From Leadbetterella sp031420365 (GTDB lineage: Bacteria; Bacteroidota; Bacteroidia; Cytophagales; Spirosomataceae), in contig JANOMP010000241.1 in assembly GCA_031420365.1 (NCBI GenBank), positions 11,877 to 75,876 on the forward strand: DNA of 64,000 bases. The letters run 5' to 3'. The translations under genes and the position numbers were made by a program. The notes below the pieces were generated by a model that did no database searches, was not told where the DNA came from, and saw only the letters and a list, made by a program, of their open reading frames with translations. Each line of letters starts with the position of its first letter. Positions within the stretch are counted from its first letter, which is position 1. Of the stretch, positions 26,946 to 35,367 are shown piece by piece.

Positions 26946-27148
26946 AGAATAGTTCTTTGTTTTAAAACTCTGCAATTTACGAAATATTATTAATTAGGCT
27001 ATTTTTAACATTTCTTAAGCGGAGATTAAACGTCAATCTTAAATGAAAAAAGGAATTTTGAGATTAGAATTGAAAATAAACTTAGAATGTTGCTAGGTGC
27101 CATTTTAAGTTTTTAAATTAATATAAATAATTAATGCTACTGTTCTTT

Positions 27149-28297
27149 TTAAAAAGATTGAATTATTTCTTCAATTTTTATAATTGAATTTTCAAAGCTG
27201 TAATTCTTCAATACTTTAATTTGAGCTAATTTTCCCATTTTTACTATCATTAAAGGGTCTTTTTGTAAATTTATTATGTTTTGGGAAATTGATTGGATAT
27301 CTAAATACGATGAAGTGAAACCACAATCATCTTCAATAAATTCTTCAGCCCCACCTGTGTTTTTAAAACCGATTATAGGTTTTTCGCATAAAGCTGCTTC
27401 AAGCATAACCAAAGGAAATGGATCTTCTCTCGAACAAACTAAAAAAATATCTAAGGCATTTATAATTGAAATGGCCTTCGGAGTTGGAGGTAGCCAAATA
27501 ATATATTTTTCAATACCTAGTTTTTTGGCATCATAACTTAATTGAAAAAACAAAATATCATTTTTATTAACACCAACCCAAATAAATTTTACATTCTTAG
27601 TTTGGGAAGCCACTTTCTTTACAATGTTTAAGAATACATCAGGAGCTTTCCTCCAATCAGCATTTCCACAAGCTCCAATTAAAAAGCAATTTTCGTCGAT
27701 TCCAAATTCTTTTTTAACTTTAATTACATTTTCTTTGCGGTGGATATCCAGAATCTTTTCATTTTCAACAAAAGAGTGAACAACAGTAGTTTTTAATTCA
27801 AAATCAATACTTTTTGAAATTAAATTTTCTTTAACTGCCTTCGAACAAGCAATGATTTTTGTTGAATAAGATTTTAGTATTTCTAAACATCCTATTGACC
27901 CAAATTGCTCAATAGAAAAGATGAGTTCATGAATATGTGAAATTATAGGTTTTTTGAAAATTGTATTAACCTCTTCTAGAATTCCTACACTAGCTATTGT
28001 ATTGGCATAGATAAGGTCAATTATATATTTTTTATTAATTTCTTGTAATAGATTGTTTTTGGCTCCTAATAGCTCTTTTATTTTTTTGATTTTAGAACTC
28101 TGGTTTTCAGAATCAAGATAGTAAGTATCGAAATTAGTTTCAAAATCTTCTCTTAATGTACCCCAATTGTTAAGAATCAGGAGAACAACCCCATATTTTT
28201 TACTTTTAAAATAACGCATGATATTTAATAGAAAAATTTGAGCCCCGGCTCTATTTCCATCATGGCTAATAAATAATATGTTTTTTTTAGATTCCAA
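27149..28297 (-). CDS. Glycosyltransferase, GT4-like
   Basis: A 382-residue GT-B glycosyltransferase. The first domain starts ILFISHDGNRAGAQIFLLNI, a typical donor-side glycine-rich opening. The second has LIGACGNADWRKAPDVFLNI, KFIWVGVNKND, IIWLPPTPKAISIINALDIF and the E-x7-E type SREDPFPLVMLEAALCEKPI. The DPFPLVMLEA stretch binds the nucleotide sugar. It overlaps the upstream aminotransferase by 11 bp, so they form one unit with the ABC exporter genes further up. The acceptor is unknown; it probably extends the glycan carried by the Wzm/Wzt exporter. Confidence 0.87.
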   Translation of the reverse strand: MESKKNILFISHDGNRAGAQIFLLNIMRYFKSKKYGVVLLILNNWGTLREDFETNFDTYYLDSENQSSKIKKIKELLGAKNNLLQEINKKYIIDLIYANTIASVGILEEVNTIFKKPIISHIHELIFSIEQFGSIGCLEILKSYSTKIIACSKAVKENLISKSIDFELKTTVVHSFVENEKILDIHRKENVIKVKKEFGIDENCFLIGACGNADWRKAPDVFLNIVKKVASQTKNVKFIWVGVNKNDILFFQLSYDAKKLGIEKYIIWLPPTPKAISIINALDIFLVCSREDPFPLVMLEAALCEKPIIGFKNTGGAEEFIEDDCGFTSSYLDIQSISQNIINLQKDPLMIVKMGKLAQIKVLKNYSFENSIIKIEEIIQSF

Positions 28298-29372
28298 TAC
28301 TTTGGTTGATTATTTCGATTATTTTATCGACTATTGGTAGCTCTAAATCCGGATAAAGGGGAATTGAAAGTACTCTTTTAGAAATATCTTCCGACACTAA
28401 GCATGAGTCTGAGTTTTTTAAATATGGTAGTTTGTTTAGTGAGGGGTAAAAATAACGTCTAGGGAAAATGTGCTCTTTATTTAATTGGGATATCACTTTT
28501 AAAGTTATGGCTTCACTTTCTAAAATAATTGGATAATAAGCATAATTATATTCATAATCTTCCGTAAAGCTTTTTGGCTTTTTAAGGTTTTTCCAATTTA
28601 GATTTTGATCATAAATGCTAAAGATGTTTTTTCTACCAGCAATAATTTCCGACAAATGATTCAAATTTACTAATCCCATTGCAGCATGAAATTCCGAATT
28701 TTTTCCATTAATTCCAGGTAAATAGTATTCATCTAAAACATGTCCAAAACTACGCAAAAGTTTGAGTTTTTCGAATAGCTTTAGATTATTACACGTGATG
28801 GATCCGCCTTCTATTGTATGAAATACTTTAGTTGAATGAAAACTACAGGTAGATGCATCGCCATAAGCTAAAAGTGACTTGCCCTTATATTTTACTCCAA
28901 AAGCATGAGCCGCATCGTAAATTACTTTTAAACTATATTTTTTCGCTATGGCTTCAATTTTTTCTATTTCACAAGGATGACCATACACATGTGTGGCTAA
29001 TATTGCTGTAGTTTTATCTGATATTTTTTCCTCAATTAAGTCTGGATTAATATTTAAATCACTTTCTTTTACGTCCACAAAAACTGGAGTCAAGTTTTCC
29101 CATAAAACAGAAGTCGTGGTAGCACAATATGAAAATGGAGTGGTAATCACTTCGCCTTTTAGTTCAAATGCTTTTAGTAATAGTTGGATGGCAATAGTGC
29201 CATTGTTTACAAAAATAAAATGTGGAATGGAGAGAAAATTCTTTAATTTTTCTTCTAATTCTACCACTAATGGCCCATTGTTAGTGAGCCAATTAGTATC
29301 CCATATCTTTGATAAGTAGTATTCGTATTCTTTTTGAGGAGGTAGAAAAGATTTTGTAACGTTTATTCTCAC
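28287..29372 (-). CDS. DegT/DnrJ/EryC1 family sugar aminotransferase
   Basis: A 361-residue PLP-dependent aminotransferase acting on nucleotide-linked keto sugars. Lys182 (STCSFHSTKVFHTIEGG) is the Schiff-base lysine; Asp153 in VIYDAAHAFG holds the PLP ring nitrogen. FVNNGTIAIQLLLKA, GEVITTPFSYCATTTSVLW and THVYGHPC are family motifs. It is distinct from wecE in the first cluster and closer in style to 4-amino-4,6-dideoxyglucose (VioA/FdtB-like) enzymes, though the product cannot be fixed. It sits between a glycosyltransferase (11-bp overlap) and the exporter genes, so its amino sugar likely enters the ABC-exported glycan. Confidence 0.87.
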   Translation of the reverse strand: MRINVTKSFLPPQKEYEYYLSKIWDTNWLTNNGPLVVELEEKLKNFLSIPHFIFVNNGTIAIQLLLKAFELKGEVITTPFSYCATTTSVLWENLTPVFVDVKESDLNINPDLIEEKISDKTTAILATHVYGHPCEIEKIEAIAKKYSLKVIYDAAHAFGVKYKGKSLLAYGDASTCSFHSTKVFHTIEGGSITCNNLKLFEKLKLLRSFGHVLDEYYLPGINGKNSEFHAAMGLVNLNHLSEIIAGRKNIFSIYDQNLNWKNLKKPKSFTEDYEYNYAYYPIILESEAITLKVISQLNKEHIFPRRYFYPSLNKLPYLKNSDSCLVSEDISKRVLSIPLYPDLELPIVDKIIEIINQSIGI

Positions 29373-29486
29373 TGCAAATAAATTAATAAATAATTTTCCA
29401 AATTTAAGTAAAAGGAGGGTTTTTTCCTATCTTGAAATTGCCTAAATTTATATTTATGATTTGAATATGATTATAATTTTTTAAGA

Positions 29487-30728
29487 TTATTCGATAAATT
29501 CTTGTTGCCATGAGTTTACAGTAATTAATTTAGGTCTAACTGCACCAGGCCATTTTCCATACCAGTCGGTACCTTCTCTAAAATCTAAAATATCAAAAAC
29601 TAAGGCATCTTCAAAGAAGTAAACAGGTGCAAGTCTATCTTTTACTATCATAATTGATATGTAATAGGACCCATCATTTAAAAAATTGTCAGGAATTTTA
29701 CATTCAGATTTCACAATTCCTTTTTTGTAAATTTTTGCATCGTCTCCAAGATTAAAAACACATTCTCCTGTCATTGAAAACAAAAAAATACTAACATTTA
29801 ATTCAGCCGAATTCATCAAATTCCAATATTCAAATGAAATATTGAAAGCTGTTCTTGTATCAAAATTATCTTGAATAATGCCATTTATTGGAATCAAACT
29901 GATACTTTTAATTCTTATAAAATCATTGCCTGGTGCGTTTTCAAACGTTTCCCATTTTTGTTGAAGCTGAAATTTCGAAACATCTTTTACGTATTCAGTG
30001 ATGACTTCATCCATTGGGCCATACTTTTTAAGTTCTCCACTTTTAAGATAAGCCCCTTTATTACAAAGGCCTTGCACGGCCGTTAAATTATGACTTACAA
30101 AGAGTAAAGTTCTACCGCTATTGGAAACGTCTTTCATTTTGCCAATACTTTTTTTCTGAAAGTCGGCGTCACCTACCGCTAAAACTTCATCAACTACTAA
30201 AATTTCTGGCTCCAAATGAGCTGCTATTGCAAATCCAAGCCTCACATACATTCCTGATGAGTATCTTTTTACAGGTGTATCTAAAAACCTAGAGATACCT
30301 GCAAAATCGACAATGGCATCGAAATGTGTATCAATTTCGGATTTTTGCATACCTAATATAGCACCGTTAAGAAAAATGTTTTCTCTGCCTGTAAGTTCTG
30401 GATGAAAACCAGTTCCTACTTCTAAAAGACTTGCCATTCGCCCTTTTACTCTCACAACTCCAGTAGTGGGCTCAGTAATTCGGCTTAAAACTTTTAATAA
30501 AGTAGATTTTCCAGCTCCATTTGCACCTATTAGGCCTAACCTATCTCCTTGCTTAATTTCTAAATTAATATTTTTCAGAGCCCAAAATGTCTCTTTGTAA
30601 TTTTCTTCAGATTTATTAAAAAGATTTTTTGACCATCTGCTAATAGTATCTCTTAAATCATCATTAGATTTAGTTTTATGATTAATTACGTATTTTTTTG
30701 ATACGTTTTCAATGCTCAAAACGGTCAT
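29487..30728 (-). CDS. Polysaccharide ABC exporter ATP-binding protein (Wzt-like) with C-terminal glycan-binding domain
   Basis: A 413-residue ATPase that drives export of a lipid-linked polysaccharide. The ATPase domain (1-245) has Walker A GANGAGKSTLLK (Lys74), signature YSSGMYVRLGFAIAAHLEPE with Walker B ILVVDEVLAVGD, and the H-loop LLFVSHN. Residues about 255-413 form the extra beta-sandwich found in Wzt proteins that recognise the finished glycan end, with NISFEYWN and SYYISIMIV. An exporter with this domain usually carries chains bearing a terminal modification. The permease gene lies 11 bp upstream. Confidence 0.9.
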   Translation of the reverse strand: MTVLSIENVSKKYVINHKTKSNDDLRDTISRWSKNLFNKSEENYKETFWALKNINLEIKQGDRLGLIGANGAGKSTLLKVLSRITEPTTGVVRVKGRMASLLEVGTGFHPELTGRENIFLNGAILGMQKSEIDTHFDAIVDFAGISRFLDTPVKRYSSGMYVRLGFAIAAHLEPEILVVDEVLAVGDADFQKKSIGKMKDVSNSGRTLLFVSHNLTAVQGLCNKGAYLKSGELKKYGPMDEVITEYVKDVSKFQLQQKWETFENAPGNDFIRIKSISLIPINGIIQDNFDTRTAFNISFEYWNLMNSAELNVSIFLFSMTGECVFNLGDDAKIYKKGIVKSECKIPDNFLNDGSYYISIMIVKDRLAPVYFFEDALVFDILDFREGTDWYGKWPGAVRPKLITVNSWQQEFIE

Positions 30729-30739
30729 TTATTCGCTTA

Positions 30740-31579
30740 TTAAATGTAATCTACAAAAGAATTTTCGTGCTTTCTGAAAAACTTTATAGACATGAAAAAT
30801 GTGATAAAAATAAAAACTACCAATGGAATGAAGCTATCCCAATTAAATGCTGCATGCTCTCCTAACATACTCCACCTTAATGCATCAGCCGCTCCTGTTA
30901 CTGGATTTAAAACAAAAATTTTATAGTAAATAGGGTTTTCAACACTTTTTACCATATCAGAGGTGTATCCTACTGCAGAAACAAAATATCCAAACTGAAT
31001 AACAAAAGGTATTATTTGGCCAATATCTCTGAATTTTACATTTAAAACTGCTGACATAAGTCCAATACCAAAAGCAGATAGAAATGACAAGAAAATAAAG
31101 ATTGGTACAAAAATAATTTTCCAATCGGGTGTAAATTGATACCAAAAGCAAAGACCCACAAATACTAAAGTAGCTATAAAAACATCAATTAATCCAAGAA
31201 AAATTGTGGAAAGCGGAATAATTAATCTCGGAAAATAAACCTTCGTAACCAAATTTGAATTCAAAACTATACTTTGACTTAATGACTGAAGCGATTGTGA
31301 GAAAAACAACCAGACAATTACCCCAGGCACTACAATAAGTGGGAAAGGAATAGCATAATTAACATCTAGTTTGGCGATTTTGCCAAACGCAAAAGCCATA
31401 ACAAAAGTAGTTACAAGTGGTCTAATTGCACTCCAACCTACACCTAATATTGACTGTTTGTATTTAACTAAAACATCTCTTTTAGCTAAAATCCAAAGTA
31501 GTTCTTTAGATTCCCAAATTTCTTTTAGATATTCCCAAATAGATCGATTTGCAGTAATTACTCGTTCCTTAGTATCCAT
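30740..31579 (-). CDS. Polysaccharide ABC exporter permease (Wzm-like)
   Basis: A 279-residue ABC-2 type permease with six predicted membrane spans. The cytoplasmic N-terminus includes LKEIWESKELLWILAKRDVLVKYKQ, the gate helix region and coupling site seen in Wzm/TagG proteins; ILGVGWSAIRPLVTTFVMAF begins the first span. The C-terminal loop NPVTGAADALRWSMLG is also typical. With the Wzt-like ATPase 11 bp downstream it forms an inner-membrane exporter for O-antigen or capsule chains. The Wzz-like gene ends 8 bp upstream. Confidence 0.92.
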   Translation of the reverse strand: MDTKERVITANRSIWEYLKEIWESKELLWILAKRDVLVKYKQSILGVGWSAIRPLVTTFVMAFAFGKIAKLDVNYAIPFPLIVVPGVIVWLFFSQSLQSLSQSIVLNSNLVTKVYFPRLIIPLSTIFLGLIDVFIATLVFVGLCFWYQFTPDWKIIFVPIFIFLSFLSAFGIGLMSAVLNVKFRDIGQIIPFVIQFGYFVSAVGYTSDMVKSVENPIYYKIFVLNPVTGAADALRWSMLGEHAAFNWDSFIPLVVFIFITFFMSIKFFRKHENSFVDYI

Positions 31580-31587
31580 TAATATCT

Positions 31588-32679
31588 TTAGTTCGTTTCG
31601 GACATTATTTCTTTAAAAGTCTTGGTTAAACTTACTATAAATATGGCAGCAAATAGACATATTATTCCTCCTAACCTAGTACTAATTCCAGTTTTTTCTA
31701 TTATCCCAAGCGGTAATCTTACTGGCTCTAAGACTGTAAATATAGGTGTCTGCTCAAAAATTAATCTATTTAAATTCTCAACATTGGCTAATTGAGTAAA
31801 ATACTGATTGGTTATGTAAGTGTTATCTCTATTTATTTGCTGTTGTTTCATTATCCCAGAAGGATCAACAACATTAGGGTTATCAAATGTTACCCTGGCC
31901 ATTTTTCTATCAGTAGTTTTTACCAAATAGGCCAGACTATCCAATCTTCTTTCTTGCATTTCTAAAAGTTGTCTTGTTTTCTTAGTTTTCATGTTTTTGT
32001 AGAATTCTTCTGTTGTCACCATAAGATTTTCTATCCAAACTTTTGTAAGTAATTCATTGGTAGTTTCGGCGGTAATATCTATTAAACTCGCATTTTCTAC
32101 AGGAGAGACATGGGTGTCCATGGCTATTTTATTGTAAACATCTCCAATTATTTGATTCTCATAAGGGGTAAATTCGTTGATTCCTTTTTTAGTAAACCGA
32201 TAATTTGAATATGGAGAAGGGTCTTGAAATAGATTTCCAGCCCATTCATTTTTCTTAATATCGCTGCTATCAATATAATAATTAATAAAAAGTTCTTTTT
32301 TATTTCCAACTTTTACTTCTTTCATAAAGGCATTTTGGAATACATTTACGGAAAGTACAATTGATTTGAAGTTTGTGGCTCCGAGTAATTCACCTGTTTT
32401 TATTCCAGGACCTGCAGCACCTAGGCCAAAAGTAGAGGCTAGACCACCAAGTTGGTTTTGCCCTCCACCGCCTTCTAATTCCAAATGGAAGGTAGTTTCT
32501 CCAGTAAATACGGGGTCTTTTTTAAATATTACATTTTTTACTAAATCAAAAGCAGTTCCAATTAGTAAAGCGATAAGTAAAATTTGCCAATTTTTTGCTA
32601 AGTGCTGAAAAAAATTAAAAACACTTTTTAAAAATTCTTTGGTGGAGACTTGAGTTTCTTGAATTTTTGTGCTTTCCAT
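31588..32679 (-). CDS. Wzz-family chain-length determinant / polysaccharide co-polymerase
   Basis: A 363-residue inner-membrane protein with spans near residues 33-53 and 333-354 and a large periplasmic part between. GGGGQNQLGGLASTFGLGAA (about 71-90) is the usual glycine-rich loop in Bacteroidota Wzz proteins. A helical stretch at about 225-285 (KKTRQLLEMQERRLDSLAYL) can form the coiled-coil seen in the family, and the PVRLPLG stretch before the last span is the proline-rich motif. There is no tyrosine-kinase domain, so this is not a Wzc. Its ATG follows directly on the stop of the SLBB export gene. Confidence 0.85.
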   Translation of the reverse strand: MESTKIQETQVSTKEFLKSVFNFFQHLAKNWQILLIALLIGTAFDLVKNVIFKKDPVFTGETTFHLELEGGGGQNQLGGLASTFGLGAAGPGIKTGELLGATNFKSIVLSVNVFQNAFMKEVKVGNKKELFINYYIDSSDIKKNEWAGNLFQDPSPYSNYRFTKKGINEFTPYENQIIGDVYNKIAMDTHVSPVENASLIDITAETTNELLTKVWIENLMVTTEEFYKNMKTKKTRQLLEMQERRLDSLAYLVKTTDRKMARVTFDNPNVVDPSGIMKQQQINRDNTYITNQYFTQLANVENLNRLIFEQTPIFTVLEPVRLPLGIIEKTGISTRLGGIICLFAAIFIVSLTKTFKEIMSETN

Positions 32680-35157
32680 TTATCTTAATTTGTTAAGTTG
32701 CACAATAGAAAAAATAGAAACAATGGCAGTTAAAGTACCACTCAAAGTTCCAACAAGATTTCCAAACTGAGCTAGTTGCCCTTGAGCATTTTCAGTTTTT
32801 CCTGGAATTATTATTTCACTTCCTGGCTCAATTTTTGGAAATACTTTTATAAATAAAAATTTTCTTGTTCTATCTACAGATCCATTTGGATAGATTACGA
32901 AAGCTTTACCTCGAGCAGATTTTTTTGTAAAGCCACCTGATTTTGAAACATAATCAATAAATTTAAGACCAGGAAGAAATTTAACAGTAGTTGGATAGAG
33001 AATTTCTCCTTCTATTCTTACAGTTTGCAATCTTTTTGGAATATTAATCTCATCTCCATCTTGCAATATAATATCTTCAAATGATCCTGGATCCTTTAAT
33101 ATTTTTTCTAAATCAATTCCTATTGACTCGGTAATTAAATTTTTATTATCCACTTCTTCAATCAATTGTACATCCTCTTCTTCTACATTAGTTTTTACTA
33201 TATCTTTAACTTTAATGTTTAATTTTAAATTTGCTAAAACTTCAGCTCTCTGGGATGCTTGAAAATCTGATAAGAGAGTTTTTCTTACAAGTGTGGCTCC
33301 TTTAGTGTATGCTAAAGGTGATAATCCACCAGCTCTGTTAATTAGATCTGAAATTTTTTCATCTTTATATTTAACCCCATATTTTCCAGGGTAAATTACT
33401 TCACCTTTTATTATTGCAAAATTTTGTTTTTCATAATTAGGTGATGTCCTAATGAAAACTTCATCAAAAGGCAATAATGAGAATCCAGCACTTCGAGAAT
33501 CTACACTTAAATCACTTTTTATTTCAAAATCAATTATTTCAGAAATTTGAGCATCAATTTGTTTAGGATCTACATTTCTTTTTCTTCTTACTATTTCCAC
33601 TTTAGACAAAGAAGCTGCCTCTGTTAGACCACCCACTTGAACTATTAAATCTTGAATAGTCATATTTTTTATATATGGCACTTCTACGCCCTCAATGGCA
33701 CCACCATTATTTATTGCTCCTTGAATTTTCACAAAAGAGGTTTCTGTTAAATCAAAAATACTAGGGACTATAACTCTGTCTTGTCTTTTAAGAGCTTGAT
33801 CAGAAACTTTTCCTGAAGCTATTTCCAATAAATTTACAGAGATACTTGAAATTGAAAGGTCTTCGTTGGTTCTAATAATGGTTATTCTACCTTTTAAAGA
33901 TTCCTCTTTTAGCCCTTCCGCAGAATTAATTAAGCTCATTAAACTTGGATTACTATCTAATGAATATTCTCCAGGCCTAAATATTGCCCCCTCAATCGAT
34001 ACCAAATTTTCAAATCTATCCAAAAGTTTTTCTACCACAATTGAATCTCCATTGTAAACTTTATTGTTTTTAAAATCAGAGGATTTTATATCTAATATTT
34101 TTCTTTCTTTTGGCGTATTTCTATAAATCTTGATTCTGTCAGTATAGGCATATTGATCAAATCCTCCCGAATATGAAATGACTTCATTAAAGGTTTCATT
34201 ATTTAAAATTTCAAACAACCCTGTTCTTTTTAAGTTACCCTCCATTGCTATTCTAGAAAGAAAAGGTCCAACATGAATAACATCCTGGTCTTTTAATAAA
34301 TAATCACCTTTTGAATATCCTTTTGTAATGACTTCATACAAATCCATTGTTGATACAACCCGGTTATTTCTAATAAGTTTTATGTCACGATAAGTACCAA
34401 TTTCATTTGGTCCACCACAAGAATAAATTGCATTTAATAAACTAGTAAATGAGGTAACTGTGTAAGTGCCTGGGGAAACAACTTCTCCCGTAATCTTAAT
34501 TTTTATGGACCTAAATCCACTCAAAGAAACTTTCAAAAAAGTGTTGGCTGGAGAACCTTCTTTTCCATTTAAACCAAGAAATATTTTGGAAAATGCACTT
34601 TTTATTTTTTTGTCCGCTTCTTCAATACTCAAACCACCTATATTTAAAAGTCCTGCTTTTTCTAGAACAATAAAACCATCGGAATTAATGGTAGTTACTT
34701 GCTTAAATTGGGAATATCCGTAAATATCAAGGTTTAATTTGTCTCCTGGTCCTAAGACATAATTTCCAGGAGTTGCAATATTTACTGAAGCAGTAGCGTC
34801 AAATTTTGCATTACTAAATAAGGAACTACCAAAAGTTCTTTTTATAATTTTACTTTTCTTTAAGTCTTTGGCAAGTTCTTCCTCCTTATTAATTCGTGTT
34901 TGCTCTTCCAGATCTATGGCTTGAATGTCTTTAGGGTCAAGTGTTATTTCTCTAGTATTTGTGGCTTCATTAACTGGTATTCTATTAATTGGAGCAGTTC
35001 TTTTTTTAGCTTCTTTCTTTGCCTCTGTGTCTTTTGTAATGTCTGGATTATTTGTACCAGGAGTTTGAATTGGTATTGGCCCATTAGTTGGTATAGTTTG
35101 AGCAAAACTTGAATTTAAAAACGAAAAAAACACAATAAGTAAAGATAGCTCTTTCAT
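32680..35157 (-). CDS. Large SLBB-domain polysaccharide export protein (Wza-like)
   Basis: An outer-membrane export protein of about 825 residues. I start at ATG 35157 (MKELSLLIVFFSFLNSSFAQ, a clear signal peptide); an upstream in-frame ATG at 35193 adds 12 residues. The poly-export domain begins at YVLGPGDKLNLDIYGYSQFK (about 130). Repeated SLBB domains follow, signalled by KITGEVVSPGTYTV, MEGNLKRTGLFEIL, VSIEGAIFRPGEYSL, VKIQGAINNGGAIEG, AIIKGEVIYPGKYG and VRIEGEILYPTTVKF, six or so in all. A hydrophobic segment closes the C-terminus. No lipobox is evident. First gene of the exporter operon. Confidence 0.9.
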   Translation of the reverse strand: MKELSLLIVFFSFLNSSFAQTIPTNGPIPIQTPGTNNPDITKDTEAKKEAKKRTAPINRIPVNEATNTREITLDPKDIQAIDLEEQTRINKEEELAKDLKKSKIIKRTFGSSLFSNAKFDATASVNIATPGNYVLGPGDKLNLDIYGYSQFKQVTTINSDGFIVLEKAGLLNIGGLSIEEADKKIKSAFSKIFLGLNGKEGSPANTFLKVSLSGFRSIKIKITGEVVSPGTYTVTSFTSLLNAIYSCGGPNEIGTYRDIKLIRNNRVVSTMDLYEVITKGYSKGDYLLKDQDVIHVGPFLSRIAMEGNLKRTGLFEILNNETFNEVISYSGGFDQYAYTDRIKIYRNTPKERKILDIKSSDFKNNKVYNGDSIVVEKLLDRFENLVSIEGAIFRPGEYSLDSNPSLMSLINSAEGLKEESLKGRITIIRTNEDLSISSISVNLLEIASGKVSDQALKRQDRVIVPSIFDLTETSFVKIQGAINNGGAIEGVEVPYIKNMTIQDLIVQVGGLTEAASLSKVEIVRRKRNVDPKQIDAQISEIIDFEIKSDLSVDSRSAGFSLLPFDEVFIRTSPNYEKQNFAIIKGEVIYPGKYGVKYKDEKISDLINRAGGLSPLAYTKGATLVRKTLLSDFQASQRAEVLANLKLNIKVKDIVKTNVEEEDVQLIEEVDNKNLITESIGIDLEKILKDPGSFEDIILQDGDEINIPKRLQTVRIEGEILYPTTVKFLPGLKFIDYVSKSGGFTKKSARGKAFVIYPNGSVDRTRKFLFIKVFPKIEPGSEIIIPGKTENAQGQLAQFGNLVGTLSGTLTAIVSIFSIVQLNKLR

Positions 35158-35229
35158 GAATCGATTTGAATTCCTAAATTTGGGAAATTTCATATTTTAA
35201 AACGTATTTTGTCTTTTTGTTATTAATTG

Positions 35230-35237
35230 CAAAACTA
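35230..35237 (-). promoter_or_regulatory. Candidate -7 box of the SLBB/Wzz/ABC exporter operon
   Basis: Minus strand TAGTTTTG matches TAnnTTTG about 75 bp before the export-protein start. No matching TTTG is found 19-22 bp further up, so support is partial. Confidence 0.35.
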
Positions 35238-35240
35238 TTT

Positions 35241-35321
35241 CTTTGCAAAGTAACGTAAGAAATCTGGTAAATTAAATTAATGAATATGGTTTTTTAAAAA
35301 GTACTTTGTTTTGCAAAGTAA
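35241..35321. repeat. Repeated TTTGCAAAGTAA motif between divergent operons
   Basis: The 12-mer TTTGCAAAGTAA occurs at 35242-35253 and again at 35310-35321. The first copy sits in the palindrome CTTTGCAAAG (35241-35250). The second is the right arm of TACTTTG-TTTTG-CAAAGTA (35302-35320). Both lie in the region between the exporter operon and parE. They could be operator sites or overlapping promoter elements. Confidence 0.5.
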
Positions 35322-35367
35322 ATAAATATTTTTCAATTTATGATTAACAACAACAAATTATTAACTG

